From: Thioploca sp.
Lineage (GTDB): Bacteria > Pseudomonadota > Gammaproteobacteria > Beggiatoales > Beggiatoaceae
Direction of reading: 5' to 3'
Assembly (NCBI GenBank): GCA_030627125.1
Contig: DAOUSR010000008.1
Coordinates: 1-40,618, forward strand
Length of the DNA stretch: 40,618 nucleotides
The notes beneath the pieces are model-generated. The model was not told the origin of the DNA and made no database searches. It saw only the letters and a list, made by a program, of their open reading frames with translations. Positions within the stretch are counted from its first letter, which is position 1; every line of letters begins with the position of its first letter. A program made the position numbers and the translations under genes. Positions 17,314-26,275 of this stretch are shown piece after piece.

Positions 17314-20298
17314 ATGAAAACAGCTATTTTATTATTACTATTATCCCATTCTATTTTTGCCTTACAACTATTTGATGGTGAAAGCTTTATCTATGACATA
17401 GGAGCTGACGGAGTTCTGATGCGAGGAACTTTGGATGCTTACAATGATATGTATCACTTGCGAGTTAATGGAGCTAATTATACTGGTGCTATCAATGGCA
17501 TATCTCCTAATGGTCGGAAAGTACGATTGGAAACTTTTATTGAACCGGGGAGTGGTCTGGAAATTAAGCGTAGTATTTATGTAGCCAAAACGCAAAATTT
17601 TGCCCGTTTTACGGAAATCCTTACCAATCCAACCAATACTGATATTACTGTAGAAGTAGAAATTTATGGAAATTTGGGAGCATCTACTGAAGTTGCAAAG
17701 CAAGCTAATTTTTTAATTACGCAAGCGGATAACAAACCCACCTTACTGCACTATCATTCCCAAGTTAACAATCCTATCACTGCGACTTATACCTTGAATG
17801 GCAAGCAATTAAGTTGGATCTATCCTAATGTTAAAATACCAGCCAAGCAATCAATCCGGTTAATCTATTTTGTAGCTCAGACCAAAGATGTTGCAACCGC
17901 TCATCAAGTTGCTACCCAAATATATGGCAATTCTACTTTTATCTATGAAACCATGTCATTAGCAGCTCAGCAACAAATTATCAATTTTAGGCCAACTCAA
18001 CCGCTTCCACGTGATGAAACTGGAGTTGATTTCAGTACCGCCCCATTCCTAAACGTAGGTGAATTAAGAACCGAAACTTTAACCAAAGCTGCTAATTGGT
18101 CACTACAACGAGCAGCAACTCCAGCCGATGCCTATGCGTTAAATTTAGAAACCAATGAAATTGTAACTATTCGTATGTCAGCTACTTTCAACGCTTATTT
18201 ATACCTATTTGCCGATGTTGTTGGTGAACAACTATTAGCAAGCAATAATGACAAAGACCTAAACACCACGAATGCCGAAATTATATTTACTGCTGATAAA
18301 GCTGGAACTTATTATATTGAGACAACCACTTACGATCGAGCGGAGTTGGGAACTTACAGTTTAGAAATTCTTGCGAACAGCACTAATCAACCACCTAGAA
18401 TTTATCCATTTCAAATAGATGCTAAACAATTTACCGCTCCGGCTCCAATAACCTTCACTGATTTTAGCCAAGATATTGATGGGGAAATTGTCGAACGTTG
18501 CTGGCAATTTGGCGATGGCAATTCACTAACATGTACGATTGAAAATACTGTTACTCATACCTTTTCCCAAGCTGGTCATTATAGTGTTGGTTTAACAATT
18601 TCCGATGATAAAGGAGCTTATGCTTACCATAATGAGCCGTTAGCCATTGATTCAGTTCCAGAAGGCGTGGTATTGCGAGAATCCAATACGGTTCCCGGTG
18701 ACTTAGCTACTTCCGATGAGCATTCGCAAACTCGTTCTGGTGCATTCGCCGACCGTTATAGAATTACCTCGGTAATTGCAGGCCAAGAATTGTTCATTAA
18801 CATGAATTCCGAAGATTTTGCCAGCTATTTATATCTGTACGATCGGTTTAATCGGTTGTTAAATCAAAATGGTGGCGAAAATGCTAGTTTACGCTACACT
18901 CCTATGCAAGACGGCGATTTATTGATTGAGGCCACTAGTTTTAAAGATGGTGCATTAGGTAAATATGAGCTAACCTTGGAATTTGCCAAAGATATTACTG
19001 AGTTATCAATCCCAATCGACATTGTTACCCAACCGAAATTACAACGATTATTTATCGCTCGTTTACCAGAGAGTTTTAAGGCTACTTTCTTGCGGTGGGA
19101 TTTTGGGGATAAGAGCAAAGAAGTTGGGACAGATAAAGCTATAGTATCATATATTTATCCTAATGCTGGTGAATTTACGATAAGCGTGATTGCTTTCAAT
19201 GCCGAAGGTCAACAAGTTACCGGGCAGAAAACTTTTAATATTGAAACTGAAACCATCTCACCACAAGCTAGATTCCGAGTGTCTCCCATATTTGGTGAGA
19301 AGCCTTTGCAAGTATTTTTTACCAATGAATCCAATACGGAGAAATTAAACTATGTGTGGGATTTTGGAGATGGTAAAGTTTCTACCGACACTAATCCGAG
19401 CCATAAATTCATGCAAGGTGGAACTTATCACGTTACTTTAAAAACTTATTCTGAATCAATCAGTTCTTCCTATACCGTTCCTATTACTGTAATTGACCGG
19501 GCTAGTGCGGCAATTCCGGTTACTGGCATAGTACGTGAATTGCCACAAGTGTTGATGGCCGGTTTTGACCCAATGCTGGTGGATTTATTAGATACTAATG
19601 TAAAAATCTTTGCTATTGTACGGTCGGGGAAAACTCCATTGCAAACCGTAAGTTTTGTCAGTAAGGACTTTGAATTAATAATGCAGCACGTAGCCACTTA
19701 TGCCAATGGTGATCAACGGTATGAAACGGTATTTACTTTTGCTCAAGGCACTTTTCCTGTAATTACACTGGACAATATTTTTGAAAACTTTAAGGTACAA
19801 GCTGTGGATCAAGCCGGTCAATTTCATACCTATCCTAATCTGGAAATCGGTAACTATCCTCCAGAGTCAATTGCACCCAAATCATTGAATATTGAACCTT
19901 TACATCAAACTGGAGTTCGCCGCAGACAGCCACAAGTATTAGCGGTAGGTTTTGATCCGGCCTTGGTACATAAAGCTAATCCAACTCTAATAGATGGGAG
20001 TGATTCGCAATTTATGCTCAAAGCAATAGTTCGGGAAGGTCTGTTTTCTATCCAAACTGTTACTTTACAAGAAAATAAGGGTGGTCTGAGTTTGCCTATG
20101 AATTTGTTGGAAACTTTACCAAATGGCGATAAATTATATGCGGTTAATTACACTTATCCCAGCAATAGCTTAGCCAAAGGCACTTTAAGCAATTTGCTCG
20201 GAACCAAACCCAACCAATTTTCTGTCACAGTAGTAGACAAAGATTCTCAAACTCATAGATTTCCAGAGTTAAAAGTTGGGAATTTTCCACAGAGATAA
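17314..20298 (+). CDS. Large secreted PKD/PPC-domain protein
   Basis: A 994-residue exported protein with a clear signal peptide (MKTAILLLLLSHSIFA). After an N-terminal beta-rich domain (about 17-225) of unknown type there are two PPC-like (pre-peptidase C-terminal) domains, at about 260-350 and 460-560. PKD-type Ig folds are marked by (Q/D)FGDG or DFGD: CWQFGDG near 405, RWDFGDK near 595, VWDFGDG near 690. The C-terminus has two copies of an unnamed module of about 110 residues. Each begins P-Q-V-L-x-x-G-F-D-P-x-L-V and ends (L/K)(E/V)(I/G)-(G)N-(Y/F)-P, at about 750-860 and 870-990. No protease or glycosidase active site is visible, so it is more likely an adhesive or scaffold protein than an enzyme. 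It stands alone. Codon use is a little less AT-rich than in the signalling genes. Confidence 0.8.
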   Translation: MKTAILLLLLSHSIFALQLFDGESFIYDIGADGVLMRGTLDAYNDMYHLRVNGANYTGAINGISPNGRKVRLETFIEPGSGLEIKRSIYVAKTQNFARFTEILTNPTNTDITVEVEIYGNLGASTEVAKQANFLITQADNKPTLLHYHSQVNNPITATYTLNGKQLSWIYPNVKIPAKQSIRLIYFVAQTKDVATAHQVATQIYGNSTFIYETMSLAAQQQIINFRPTQPLPRDETGVDFSTAPFLNVGELRTETLTKAANWSLQRAATPADAYALNLETNEIVTIRMSATFNAYLYLFADVVGEQLLASNNDKDLNTTNAEIIFTADKAGTYYIETTTYDRAELGTYSLEILANSTNQPPRIYPFQIDAKQFTAPAPITFTDFSQDIDGEIVERCWQFGDGNSLTCTIENTVTHTFSQAGHYSVGLTISDDKGAYAYHNEPLAIDSVPEGVVLRESNTVPGDLATSDEHSQTRSGAFADRYRITSVIAGQELFINMNSEDFASYLYLYDRFNRLLNQNGGENASLRYTPMQDGDLLIEATSFKDGALGKYELTLEFAKDITELSIPIDIVTQPKLQRLFIARLPESFKATFLRWDFGDKSKEVGTDKAIVSYIYPNAGEFTISVIAFNAEGQQVTGQKTFNIETETISPQARFRVSPIFGEKPLQVFFTNESNTEKLNYVWDFGDGKVSTDTNPSHKFMQGGTYHVTLKTYSESISSSYTVPITVIDRASAAIPVTGIVRELPQVLMAGFDPMLVDLLDTNVKIFAIVRSGKTPLQTVSFVSKDFELIMQHVATYANGDQRYETVFTFAQGTFPVITLDNIFENFKVQAVDQAGQFHTYPNLEIGNYPPESIAPKSLNIEPLHQTGVRRRQPQVLAVGFDPALVHKANPTLIDGSDSQFMLKAIVREGLFSIQTVTLQENKGGLSLPMNLLETLPNGDKLYAVNYTYPSNSLAKGTLSNLLGTKPNQFSVTVVDKDSQTHRFPELKVGNFPQR

Positions 20299-20313
20299 TT
20301 TTTTATATTGTGA

Positions 20314-20450
20314 TATAGCAATTCTTAATTAACTTCAATATAAATATCAAGTTATTAATTTGTATCAATGTCAGTCCTAAATAGTGGTATATTTATTAAA
20401 TATTGGTTTTATTAAAATTTTAAAATGTTACCACTACTTTATTTATTGCT
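20314..20450. repeat. MITE-like repeat, copy 2 (inverted relative to copy 1)
   Basis: 20314-20338 is the exact reverse complement of 1709-1733. Further on, TAAATAGTGGTA (20378-20389) pairs imperfectly with TACCACTACTTTA (from 20429), as in the first copy. It sits between the convergent ends of the PKD-protein gene and rodZ, where it may also act as a terminator. Confidence 0.5.
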
Positions 20451-20477
20451 ACCGAATTAGTAAAAATTATAAATAAA

Positions 20478-21410
20478 TTAGGTATTATTTCCAACGATAA
20501 ATGTTCGTTTATTTGACTTAGACCTAGGAAATTTTTTTACATTATCAATTTTGTCATTGTACTCAATATATACTCCAGCAAAATTGCCCACTTTAATATT
20601 AAATGGAGGAATTCCTTCCAGTGATAATATTTCACCAGTACTACCGATACCTTGATATAGTTTTTTTCTCTCTTTATCGACGAGTCTTATCCATGCTTTA
20701 TCTTTAAAATGGATTCGTAATATTTGGTACTGATTGGCAAATGTTGGAATAGATTCTTCTGCTGAAACAGGAGTATCTATATTAATTTGAACCGTTGGTA
20801 AAGCAATATCAGAACCTATGGTTGCAGTTTGGGCCATAACTGTTGGCAGAGCAATATCAGATATTGCAATTTGTTCTACTGTTTGAACCATAAAGTTTGA
20901 AGAAGACCACGGTTTTTCAAATGATTGAGCAATATGATTTATCGTTGGGTAAAATTGCCAAATCCAAGTCATGAAAGTTATAAGAGCAATAAATATTACA
21001 AAAATAGATAAAAAATCTTGATTAAAAATATTTTGGTTCATTAAATAGGGTTTAAATTTAGGTTTTACAGGAGATAGTACTGGTTGCTGGTTAATCATTG
21101 TATCAAACGATTCCATAATAGTTTGTTGTGGAATTTTCTGCAATTTGGCGTAATTACGTAAGTAACCACGAACAAAAACACTAGGTAAAACATCATATTG
21201 ATCACATTCAAGTGACCTAATCATGCTTGTTTCTAAACAAAGTTTTTTTGCAGTAGCTTTAACTGTCATTTTATCCTGTTCACGCATATTGCGTAAGATA
21301 GTACCAGGAGAAGCTGTAATTTTTTGCAAATCATCGTCGTACTGTTCAATGTCATCACAAATTTTACTAAATTTTAACTCGTTTTTCATGTTGCCGTGTT
21401 CAATATTCAT
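20478..21410 (-). CDS. rodZ: RodZ-like cytoskeletal protein
   Basis: RodZ links MreB filaments to the cell-wall elongation machinery at the inner membrane. The 310-residue protein shows the family order. An N-terminal helix-turn-helix domain (about 36-105) has GTILRNMREQDKMTVKATAK and VFVRGYLRNYAKLQKI. One membrane helix follows at about 133-150 (FLSIFVIFIALITFMTWIW). Then comes a low-complexity periplasmic linker with a short repeated unit (two copies of IALPTVMAQ/IALPTVQIN type), and a C-terminal DUF4115 domain (DKAWIRLVDKERKKLYQG, PPFNIKVGNFAGVYIEYNDK). In many gammaproteobacteria rodZ lies beside ispG; here it is alone. The extra ~35 acidic residues before the HTH are unusual and make the ATG choice less sure; an internal start is possible. 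Confidence 0.88.
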   Translation of the reverse strand: MNIEHGNMKNELKFSKICDDIEQYDDDLQKITASPGTILRNMREQDKMTVKATAKKLCLETSMIRSLECDQYDVLPSVFVRGYLRNYAKLQKIPQQTIMESFDTMINQQPVLSPVKPKFKPYLMNQNIFNQDFLSIFVIFIALITFMTWIWQFYPTINHIAQSFEKPWSSSNFMVQTVEQIAISDIALPTVMAQTATIGSDIALPTVQINIDTPVSAEESIPTFANQYQILRIHFKDKAWIRLVDKERKKLYQGIGSTGEILSLEGIPPFNIKVGNFAGVYIEYNDKIDNVKKFPRSKSNKRTFIVGNNT

Positions 21411-21631
21411 ATATATACCTAAAATGTGAATTAAATGTGGAGATTTGTTATTACAGGAACAACCATATTACATACTTGGCAAAAGTCATACCAAAATATT
21501 TTCATTCATTTTTGTGTTTTGGTTCATCACGAAAAACCACATCTTAGACAATTTTCAACCCAAATCAAATTTTCCCTACCTATATTTTATAAATCTGTTA
21601 AAATATACTTTTTTATAAATCCAACTGATAA

Positions 21632-23191
21632 ATGAATATATATATAGAGAACCCTAATGCTAAATTTTATAAGCTAGGAATATGTATATTTTTCCTAGTT
21701 ATAGTAATGTTATTCACTCTATTTGCACTGGGTGATACACCTAACACAACATTCCTCGCATTTGTAGCAATAGTAGGTGCTTATATGGCCATGAATATTG
21801 GTGCTAATGATGTTGCTAATAATGTTGGCCCTGCTGTTGGTTCTAAAGCTCTGACCTTATCTGGTGCTATTATTATTGCGATTACTTTTGAAGCAAGTGG
21901 TGCTTTAATTGCTGGCGGAGACGTAGTTAGCACTATCAAAAAAGGTATTATTGATCCTAACTTTATTATTGATTCTACCGTATTTATGTGGGTCATGTTT
22001 TCCGCTCTGCTCGGTGGAGCTATCTGGTTAAACATAGCAACCGCATTAGGAGCGCCAGTTTCTACCACCCATTCCATCGTAGGAGGAATCATGGGAGCCG
22101 CTATCGCATCTAGTGGTTGGGAACTGGTCAATTGGGCAATGATGACTAAAATTGCGGCTAGTTGGATCATATCTCCAGTTTTAGGTGGCTTAATCGCTGC
22201 ATTGTTTTTATATATAATTCAAGATAGGATTTTTCATAAAGAAGACACATTGGAAGCAGCTAAAAAAATAGTTCCAATTTTAATTGCTATGATGAGTTGT
22301 GCCTTTGTTACCTATTTAGCTCTTAAGGGTATAAAAAAACTGATAAAAATTGATATAACAACAGCTGCATTTATCGGAATTATAGCTGGTATAATTGTTT
22401 ATTTTATTGTCAAGCCTCTTGTTATAAAGGTATCACAAAATTTATCTAATAAAAAAGATGATATTAACACTTTGTTTAATTTGCCATTAATTTTTGCCGC
22501 AGCACTCTTATGTTTTGCTCATGGAGCTAACGATGTTGCTAATGCTATTGGCCCAGTTGCAGCAATTTATGAGGCAATTCAAACAGGCGTGATTGCTAAA
22601 AAAGCTGTTATTCCGCTATGGATTATGGTTGTTGGAGCTTTAGGTATTGCAGTTGGATTGGCTACTTACGGCCCTAAGTTGATTAAAACTGTTGGTAGTG
22701 AAATTACTGATTTGGATCAAGGCAGAGCTTGGTCAATTGCAATGTCTTCAGCGATTGTAGTAATTATTGCTTCTTGGTTAGGATTACCAGTTAGTTCTAC
22801 TCACATTGCCATTGGTGGAGTATTTGGGGTAGGTTATTTACGTTATTATCTCTATCAACGCTATGAAAATGAAATTGAAGGAGTTAAAGCTCATCATATT
22901 GATTCTATAAATAAAAAACTTACCAAATGGAATGAAAAGTTAGCAGAATTAGCAACAGAAGAGGAAAAAACTCAGCTGTTGAATAAAGTGGCATTAAAAG
23001 AAATAGAGTTAAAAGAGATGCAAACTGGAGGAGAGGTAGATTTTACCAAGAAAGAATGGAGAAAAGTAGATAAAATTAAAAGAAGACAGTATGTTAGAGA
23101 AGGTATGTTAGTTAAAATTGCAGCAGCTTGGCTGGTAACTGTACCAATTTCAGCATTTATTGGTGGAATTGTATATTTAATTTTAGGCTAA
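21632..23191 (+). CDS. pit: PiT-family inorganic phosphate transporter
   Basis: The 519-residue polytopic protein carries the two diagnostic PiT signatures, one in each inverted half: NIGANDVANNVGPAVG (about 56-70) and HGANDVANAIGPVAA (about 296-310), with matching GAPVSTTHSI and GLPVSSTHIA motifs. PiT proteins take up phosphate, or metal-phosphate, by symport with H+ or Na+. A charged, helical cytosolic segment at about 415-495 (KKLTKWNEKLAELATEEE) precedes the last helix, as in other long bacterial members. No PhoU-like gene is beside it, though many PiT genes have one. No clear Pho box was seen in the 220 bases before it. The start ATG is the first that includes the N-terminal helix. Identification is firm; the coupling ion is not visible in the sequence. 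Confidence 0.94.
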   Translation: MNIYIENPNAKFYKLGICIFFLVIVMLFTLFALGDTPNTTFLAFVAIVGAYMAMNIGANDVANNVGPAVGSKALTLSGAIIIAITFEASGALIAGGDVVSTIKKGIIDPNFIIDSTVFMWVMFSALLGGAIWLNIATALGAPVSTTHSIVGGIMGAAIASSGWELVNWAMMTKIAASWIISPVLGGLIAALFLYIIQDRIFHKEDTLEAAKKIVPILIAMMSCAFVTYLALKGIKKLIKIDITTAAFIGIIAGIIVYFIVKPLVIKVSQNLSNKKDDINTLFNLPLIFAAALLCFAHGANDVANAIGPVAAIYEAIQTGVIAKKAVIPLWIMVVGALGIAVGLATYGPKLIKTVGSEITDLDQGRAWSIAMSSAIVVIIASWLGLPVSSTHIAIGGVFGVGYLRYYLYQRYENEIEGVKAHHIDSINKKLTKWNEKLAELATEEEKTQLLNKVALKEIELKEMQTGGEVDFTKKEWRKVDKIKRRQYVREGMLVKIAAAWLVTVPISAFIGGIVYLILG

Positions 23192-23194
23192 TTA

Positions 23195-23274
23195 TTCAAC
23201 TTCCCTTAATTACTACTATCTATAGAAAGAAACATATTTCTCTCTAATCAATTGAGCAAGAGAGGGAAGTTGAA
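23195..23274. terminator. Long hairpin between convergent genes
   Basis: TTCAACTTCCCT (23195-23206) pairs perfectly with AGGGAAGTTGAA (23263-23274). It lies between the stop of the phosphate transporter and that of the minus-strand Cache gene, so it can end transcription from both sides. The loop is long (56 bases). Confidence 0.5.
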
Positions 23275-23285
23275 CAATTTAACTA

Positions 23286-24734
23286 TTACTCGTCTATTTT
23301 ATTAGAAATTTTTTGTACACTTGCGACAATATCACGTACTTGTTCAGCTAATTGTTCTACTGCTATTTTAGATTCTTGATTTTCTTTACATTCTTTAGTT
23401 GCTTGTAATGTTGAAGTATAAGCTAATAATTTAGTTTGTTCTGCTAACATAATTTTACTAAGTTCTTGAGCTATTCTTATGGAATCATCAGAATTTGAAT
23501 ATTCTTCTGAAAATTCTGAAGTTTTTTCTTCGACATCTTCCCAGAACTTATTAGTTGAATTGGAATTATTTGTCGAAAAATGTTTACCGATAATATAATA
23601 AATTATACTGACCAGAAAAATAAAAACTATAGAGACAATCGAAATATTAACTATTAATTCCCAAATTTGTTTATTTAAATATTTTTTTTCTCTATCTATA
23701 AATTTATCTACATCATCCATATAAATTCCAGTACCTATAACCCAGCCTAATGGTTCGTATAATTTCACATAAGATAATTTAGCTACATCTTTTATAGAAC
23801 CTTTCAAAGTCGGTTTATCCCACGTAAATCTAACGTAACCACTACCTTTTTTCTTACAAGTTTTGATAAATGATTTTATAACTCCCCCAAGCTTATTAAG
23901 TCTTCCACCTTCTAATACAATATTTTCAATTGAACTAGCAATAGGATACATATAGAATTGTGGAGCAGATAAATTCATATTATTTATCCAAAAAAACCCA
24001 ATACCATTATCATACCTCATTTGTCTAAGTTCAGTTTTGCTCTTGTTCATACCGTCCAAAATTGCATCATCAATGTAAAAATCGGTACCAATAATCCAAT
24101 TCCAATCAGAAAATAGTCTTACATAAGATAATTTAGGTACATCAATAGTTGAACCATTTGTAGTGACTTTAGGCCATAAGTAATCTACAAAACCGCCTCC
24201 ATTTTTCTGGACAAGTTCAGCAAAAGCTACGAATAAATTTTTTTCTTTACCCATAGCACAGTTATATTTTGGATCATCCATAATCTGACCGTTTAGAGAC
24301 GGCATTGTAGGATGCATAATCATTTTTGGATAAGGTAAAGTAATATCACTAATCCAAATATAACTCTTGCCATCGTTATATCTAATTTTTTTAATTTCTT
24401 TAGTAACTTCTAATTGAGCTTCAGCAAGAGTAAGTCTTCCAGCCTTAACTTCTTCAGTTTTAGATTTAAAAATTGTTTCTACGACATCAATAATACTTTT
24501 TAAGCTATGGCCATAATATTTTTCTAAATATTCCTTATCCATTGAATTTTTATAATTAGAATCTACAGTTGAATAAGCAACATCTACAAAGTTTTTGAGG
24601 TTTTGTTTAATTTTATAAATTTCTTCAGTTTTGTATCTATCAAGCATTTCGTTGCTTCTTCGCATAGCTCCATAAGTAGTATATATCACTACTAAAATGA
24701 CTGATACGACAACGTAAAATACAATTTTGCTCAT
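23286..24734 (-). CDS. Membrane protein with tandem Cache domains and no recognised output domain
   Basis: A 482-residue protein with an N-terminal helix (about 3-22). It has two consecutive single-Cache (sCache_2-like) domains, about 35-215 and 220-365. Each has the signature strand pair (IRYNDGKSYIWISD / MRYDNGIGFFWINN), G-G-G-F-V-D-Y or G-S-G-Y-V-R-F, and a closing W-x-(I/V)-I-G-T. A second membrane helix is at about 370-393, and a cytosolic tail of about 90 residues is mostly coiled coil. Proteins of this shape normally continue into a methyl-accepting chemotaxis signalling domain or a kinase; here the protein stops. It may be a truncated chemoreceptor, or it may act by binding a partner through the tail. 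I see no frame continuing beyond the stop that would restore an output domain. Confidence 0.78.
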   Translation of the reverse strand: MSKIVFYVVVSVILVVIYTTYGAMRRSNEMLDRYKTEEIYKIKQNLKNFVDVAYSTVDSNYKNSMDKEYLEKYYGHSLKSIIDVVETIFKSKTEEVKAGRLTLAEAQLEVTKEIKKIRYNDGKSYIWISDITLPYPKMIMHPTMPSLNGQIMDDPKYNCAMGKEKNLFVAFAELVQKNGGGFVDYLWPKVTTNGSTIDVPKLSYVRLFSDWNWIIGTDFYIDDAILDGMNKSKTELRQMRYDNGIGFFWINNMNLSAPQFYMYPIASSIENIVLEGGRLNKLGGVIKSFIKTCKKKGSGYVRFTWDKPTLKGSIKDVAKLSYVKLYEPLGWVIGTGIYMDDVDKFIDREKKYLNKQIWELIVNISIVSIVFIFLVSIIYYIIGKHFSTNNSNSTNKFWEDVEEKTSEFSEEYSNSDDSIRIAQELSKIMLAEQTKLLAYTSTLQATKECKENQESKIAVEQLAEQVRDIVASVQKISNKIDE

Positions 24735-24909
24735 AATTGCTCAATTAAAATCACACGTCTTTAAATAGTATATATTGCAAAATTTATTGGTATAACGCAA
24801 GATATTTTTAAATAATATGGTAATTATCATTTTATATATTTGGAGTCAAAATATTTAAATTTGTAAGCATTTAATCTTAACTGAAGTTTTGAACTCCAGC
24901 ATATTTCTC

Positions 24910-24946
24910 TTAACTGATGAGAATCATTCTGTGTCACATCAGTTAA
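24910..24946 (-). terminator. Hairpin behind the MoxR gene
   Basis: A perfect 10-base stem, TTAACTGATG (24910-24919) / CATCAGTTAA (24937-24946), starts 15 bases after the moxR stop as read on the minus strand. A T-run is not obvious. Confidence 0.45.
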
Positions 24947-24961
24947 TTAAACCTATTTCAT

Positions 24962-25918
24962 TTAAGGAATAGCTACAACTTGTAATAATCTTTGAATAAA
25001 ATCTTCTGTTGTTATACCTTCTGCTTCTGCCTCAAATGACAGTAAAATTCGATGCCGTAATATATCAGGAGCTATAGCTTGAATCTGTTCTGGAGAAACA
25101 TATTGTTCTCCTTGTAACCATGCCAAAGCCCTAGTACAACGACTCAAACCAATACTAGCCCGGGGTGATGCTCCAAATCGTTGCCAACGTTGTAAATCTT
25201 TATCAAATTTGGCGGGATAACGTGATGCTTGTACAATATCAATTATATACTCTTTCAATTTTGGGTCTAAATATAATTGCATTACTGTTTTACGAGCTTC
25301 TAATAATTCTGCTTGAGTAATATGATATTGAGTTGTAACTTTAGAAGCAGTTTCTAACTGCTGACTTTCCATTAATTCAAGGATTTGTAATTCTTCTTGT
25401 TTGCTTGGATAATCAACTTTAACATATAATAAAAACCGATCTAATTGAGCTTCTGGTAAAGTGTAAGTACCTTCATGTTCTACCGGATTTTGAGTAGCAA
25501 GCACCATAAATAAATTTGGTAATTTATAAGTATTTTGTCCAACTGTAATTTGGCGTTCTGCCATTGCTTCTAATAGAGCTGACTGCACTTTAGGTGGAGC
25601 CCGGTTGATTTCATCAGCTAATATGACATTATGAAATAAAGGACCAGCCCGAAATTCAAATTCTCCATTCTGATAAATATCAGTACCTACCAAATCAGCT
25701 GGTAATAAATCAGGGGTAAATTGAACTCGATGGAAATCTCCTTCAATTGCTTCTGCCAAGCTTTTTACAGCTGTTGTTTTAGCTAAACCAGGCATTCCCT
25801 CAACTAAGATATGTCCATCGCTTAATAAACAGATCAGCATACTATCAATAAGCTGATGTTGGCCGATAATATGTTGACTTAAATGTTGACGAAAAGTATC
25901 AAAATGAGTTGCATCCAC
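24962..25918 (-). CDS. MoxR-family AAA+ ATPase
   Basis: A 318-residue soluble ATPase of the MoxR (AAA_3) family. It has Walker A GMPGLAKT (about 39-46), the FTPDLLPADLVGTDIY segment, Walker B ILADEINRAP, sensor 1 LATQNPVE, and sensor 2 with the arginine-rich GASPRASIGL, followed by the C-terminal lid. MoxR proteins are chaperone-like and often help assemble or insert metal cofactors together with von Willebrand-factor-A proteins and a DUF58 protein encoded just downstream. None of these partners is present here; the next gene on this strand is the Cache protein. The start is a GTG at 25918. The nearest purine-rich site (AGGA) is about 13 bases away, so a slightly different start is possible. 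Family assignment is secure; the client is unknown. Confidence 0.9.
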   Translation of the reverse strand: MDATHFDTFRQHLSQHIIGQHQLIDSMLICLLSDGHILVEGMPGLAKTTAVKSLAEAIEGDFHRVQFTPDLLPADLVGTDIYQNGEFEFRAGPLFHNVILADEINRAPPKVQSALLEAMAERQITVGQNTYKLPNLFMVLATQNPVEHEGTYTLPEAQLDRFLLYVKVDYPSKQEELQILELMESQQLETASKVTTQYHITQAELLEARKTVMQLYLDPKLKEYIIDIVQASRYPAKFDKDLQRWQRFGASPRASIGLSRCTRALAWLQGEQYVSPEQIQAIAPDILRHRILLSFEAEAEGITTEDFIQRLLQVVAIP

Positions 25919-26275
25919 TATACTTATTGTTCCTGTTAAAAAATTAGTAATAATTATATCAAAAATTATGTTATTATACCATTATATGAATTTGGACTAT
26001 TTAACAATAATAACTATGAATTATTAGCCATAAACTATGGCTACATTCACATTCTATGGCATATTTAATTATGAATAAAAACATTTATCTCATATAGTGA
26101 ACAATTAATTTGTTAGTTGTTGACAATTCACAATTAATATTCCAAAATGTTGCGTAATATCATAGTTTAAAACTAAGTTATAAATATATTTACTTGGTAA
26201 TCTTAAACACTACATTGTTTAGAACTACCATTTACTTAATCATAGTAAAATTTAAACAATTATGAGGAATTTATT
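25919..26275. other. Divergent intergenic region
   Basis: About 360 very AT-rich bases separate moxR (minus) from the next plus-strand gene. They must hold both promoters. Apart from a TTGTTGACAATTCACAA near-palindrome around 26117-26133, I see no gene or strong motif. Confidence 0.3.
26264..26268 (+). promoter_or_regulatory. Ribosome-binding site that fixes a TTG start
   Basis: GAGGA lies seven bases before the TTG at 26276, and no in-frame ATG is nearby. The ATG at 26262 is in another frame. This supports TTG as the start codon. Confidence 0.7.
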
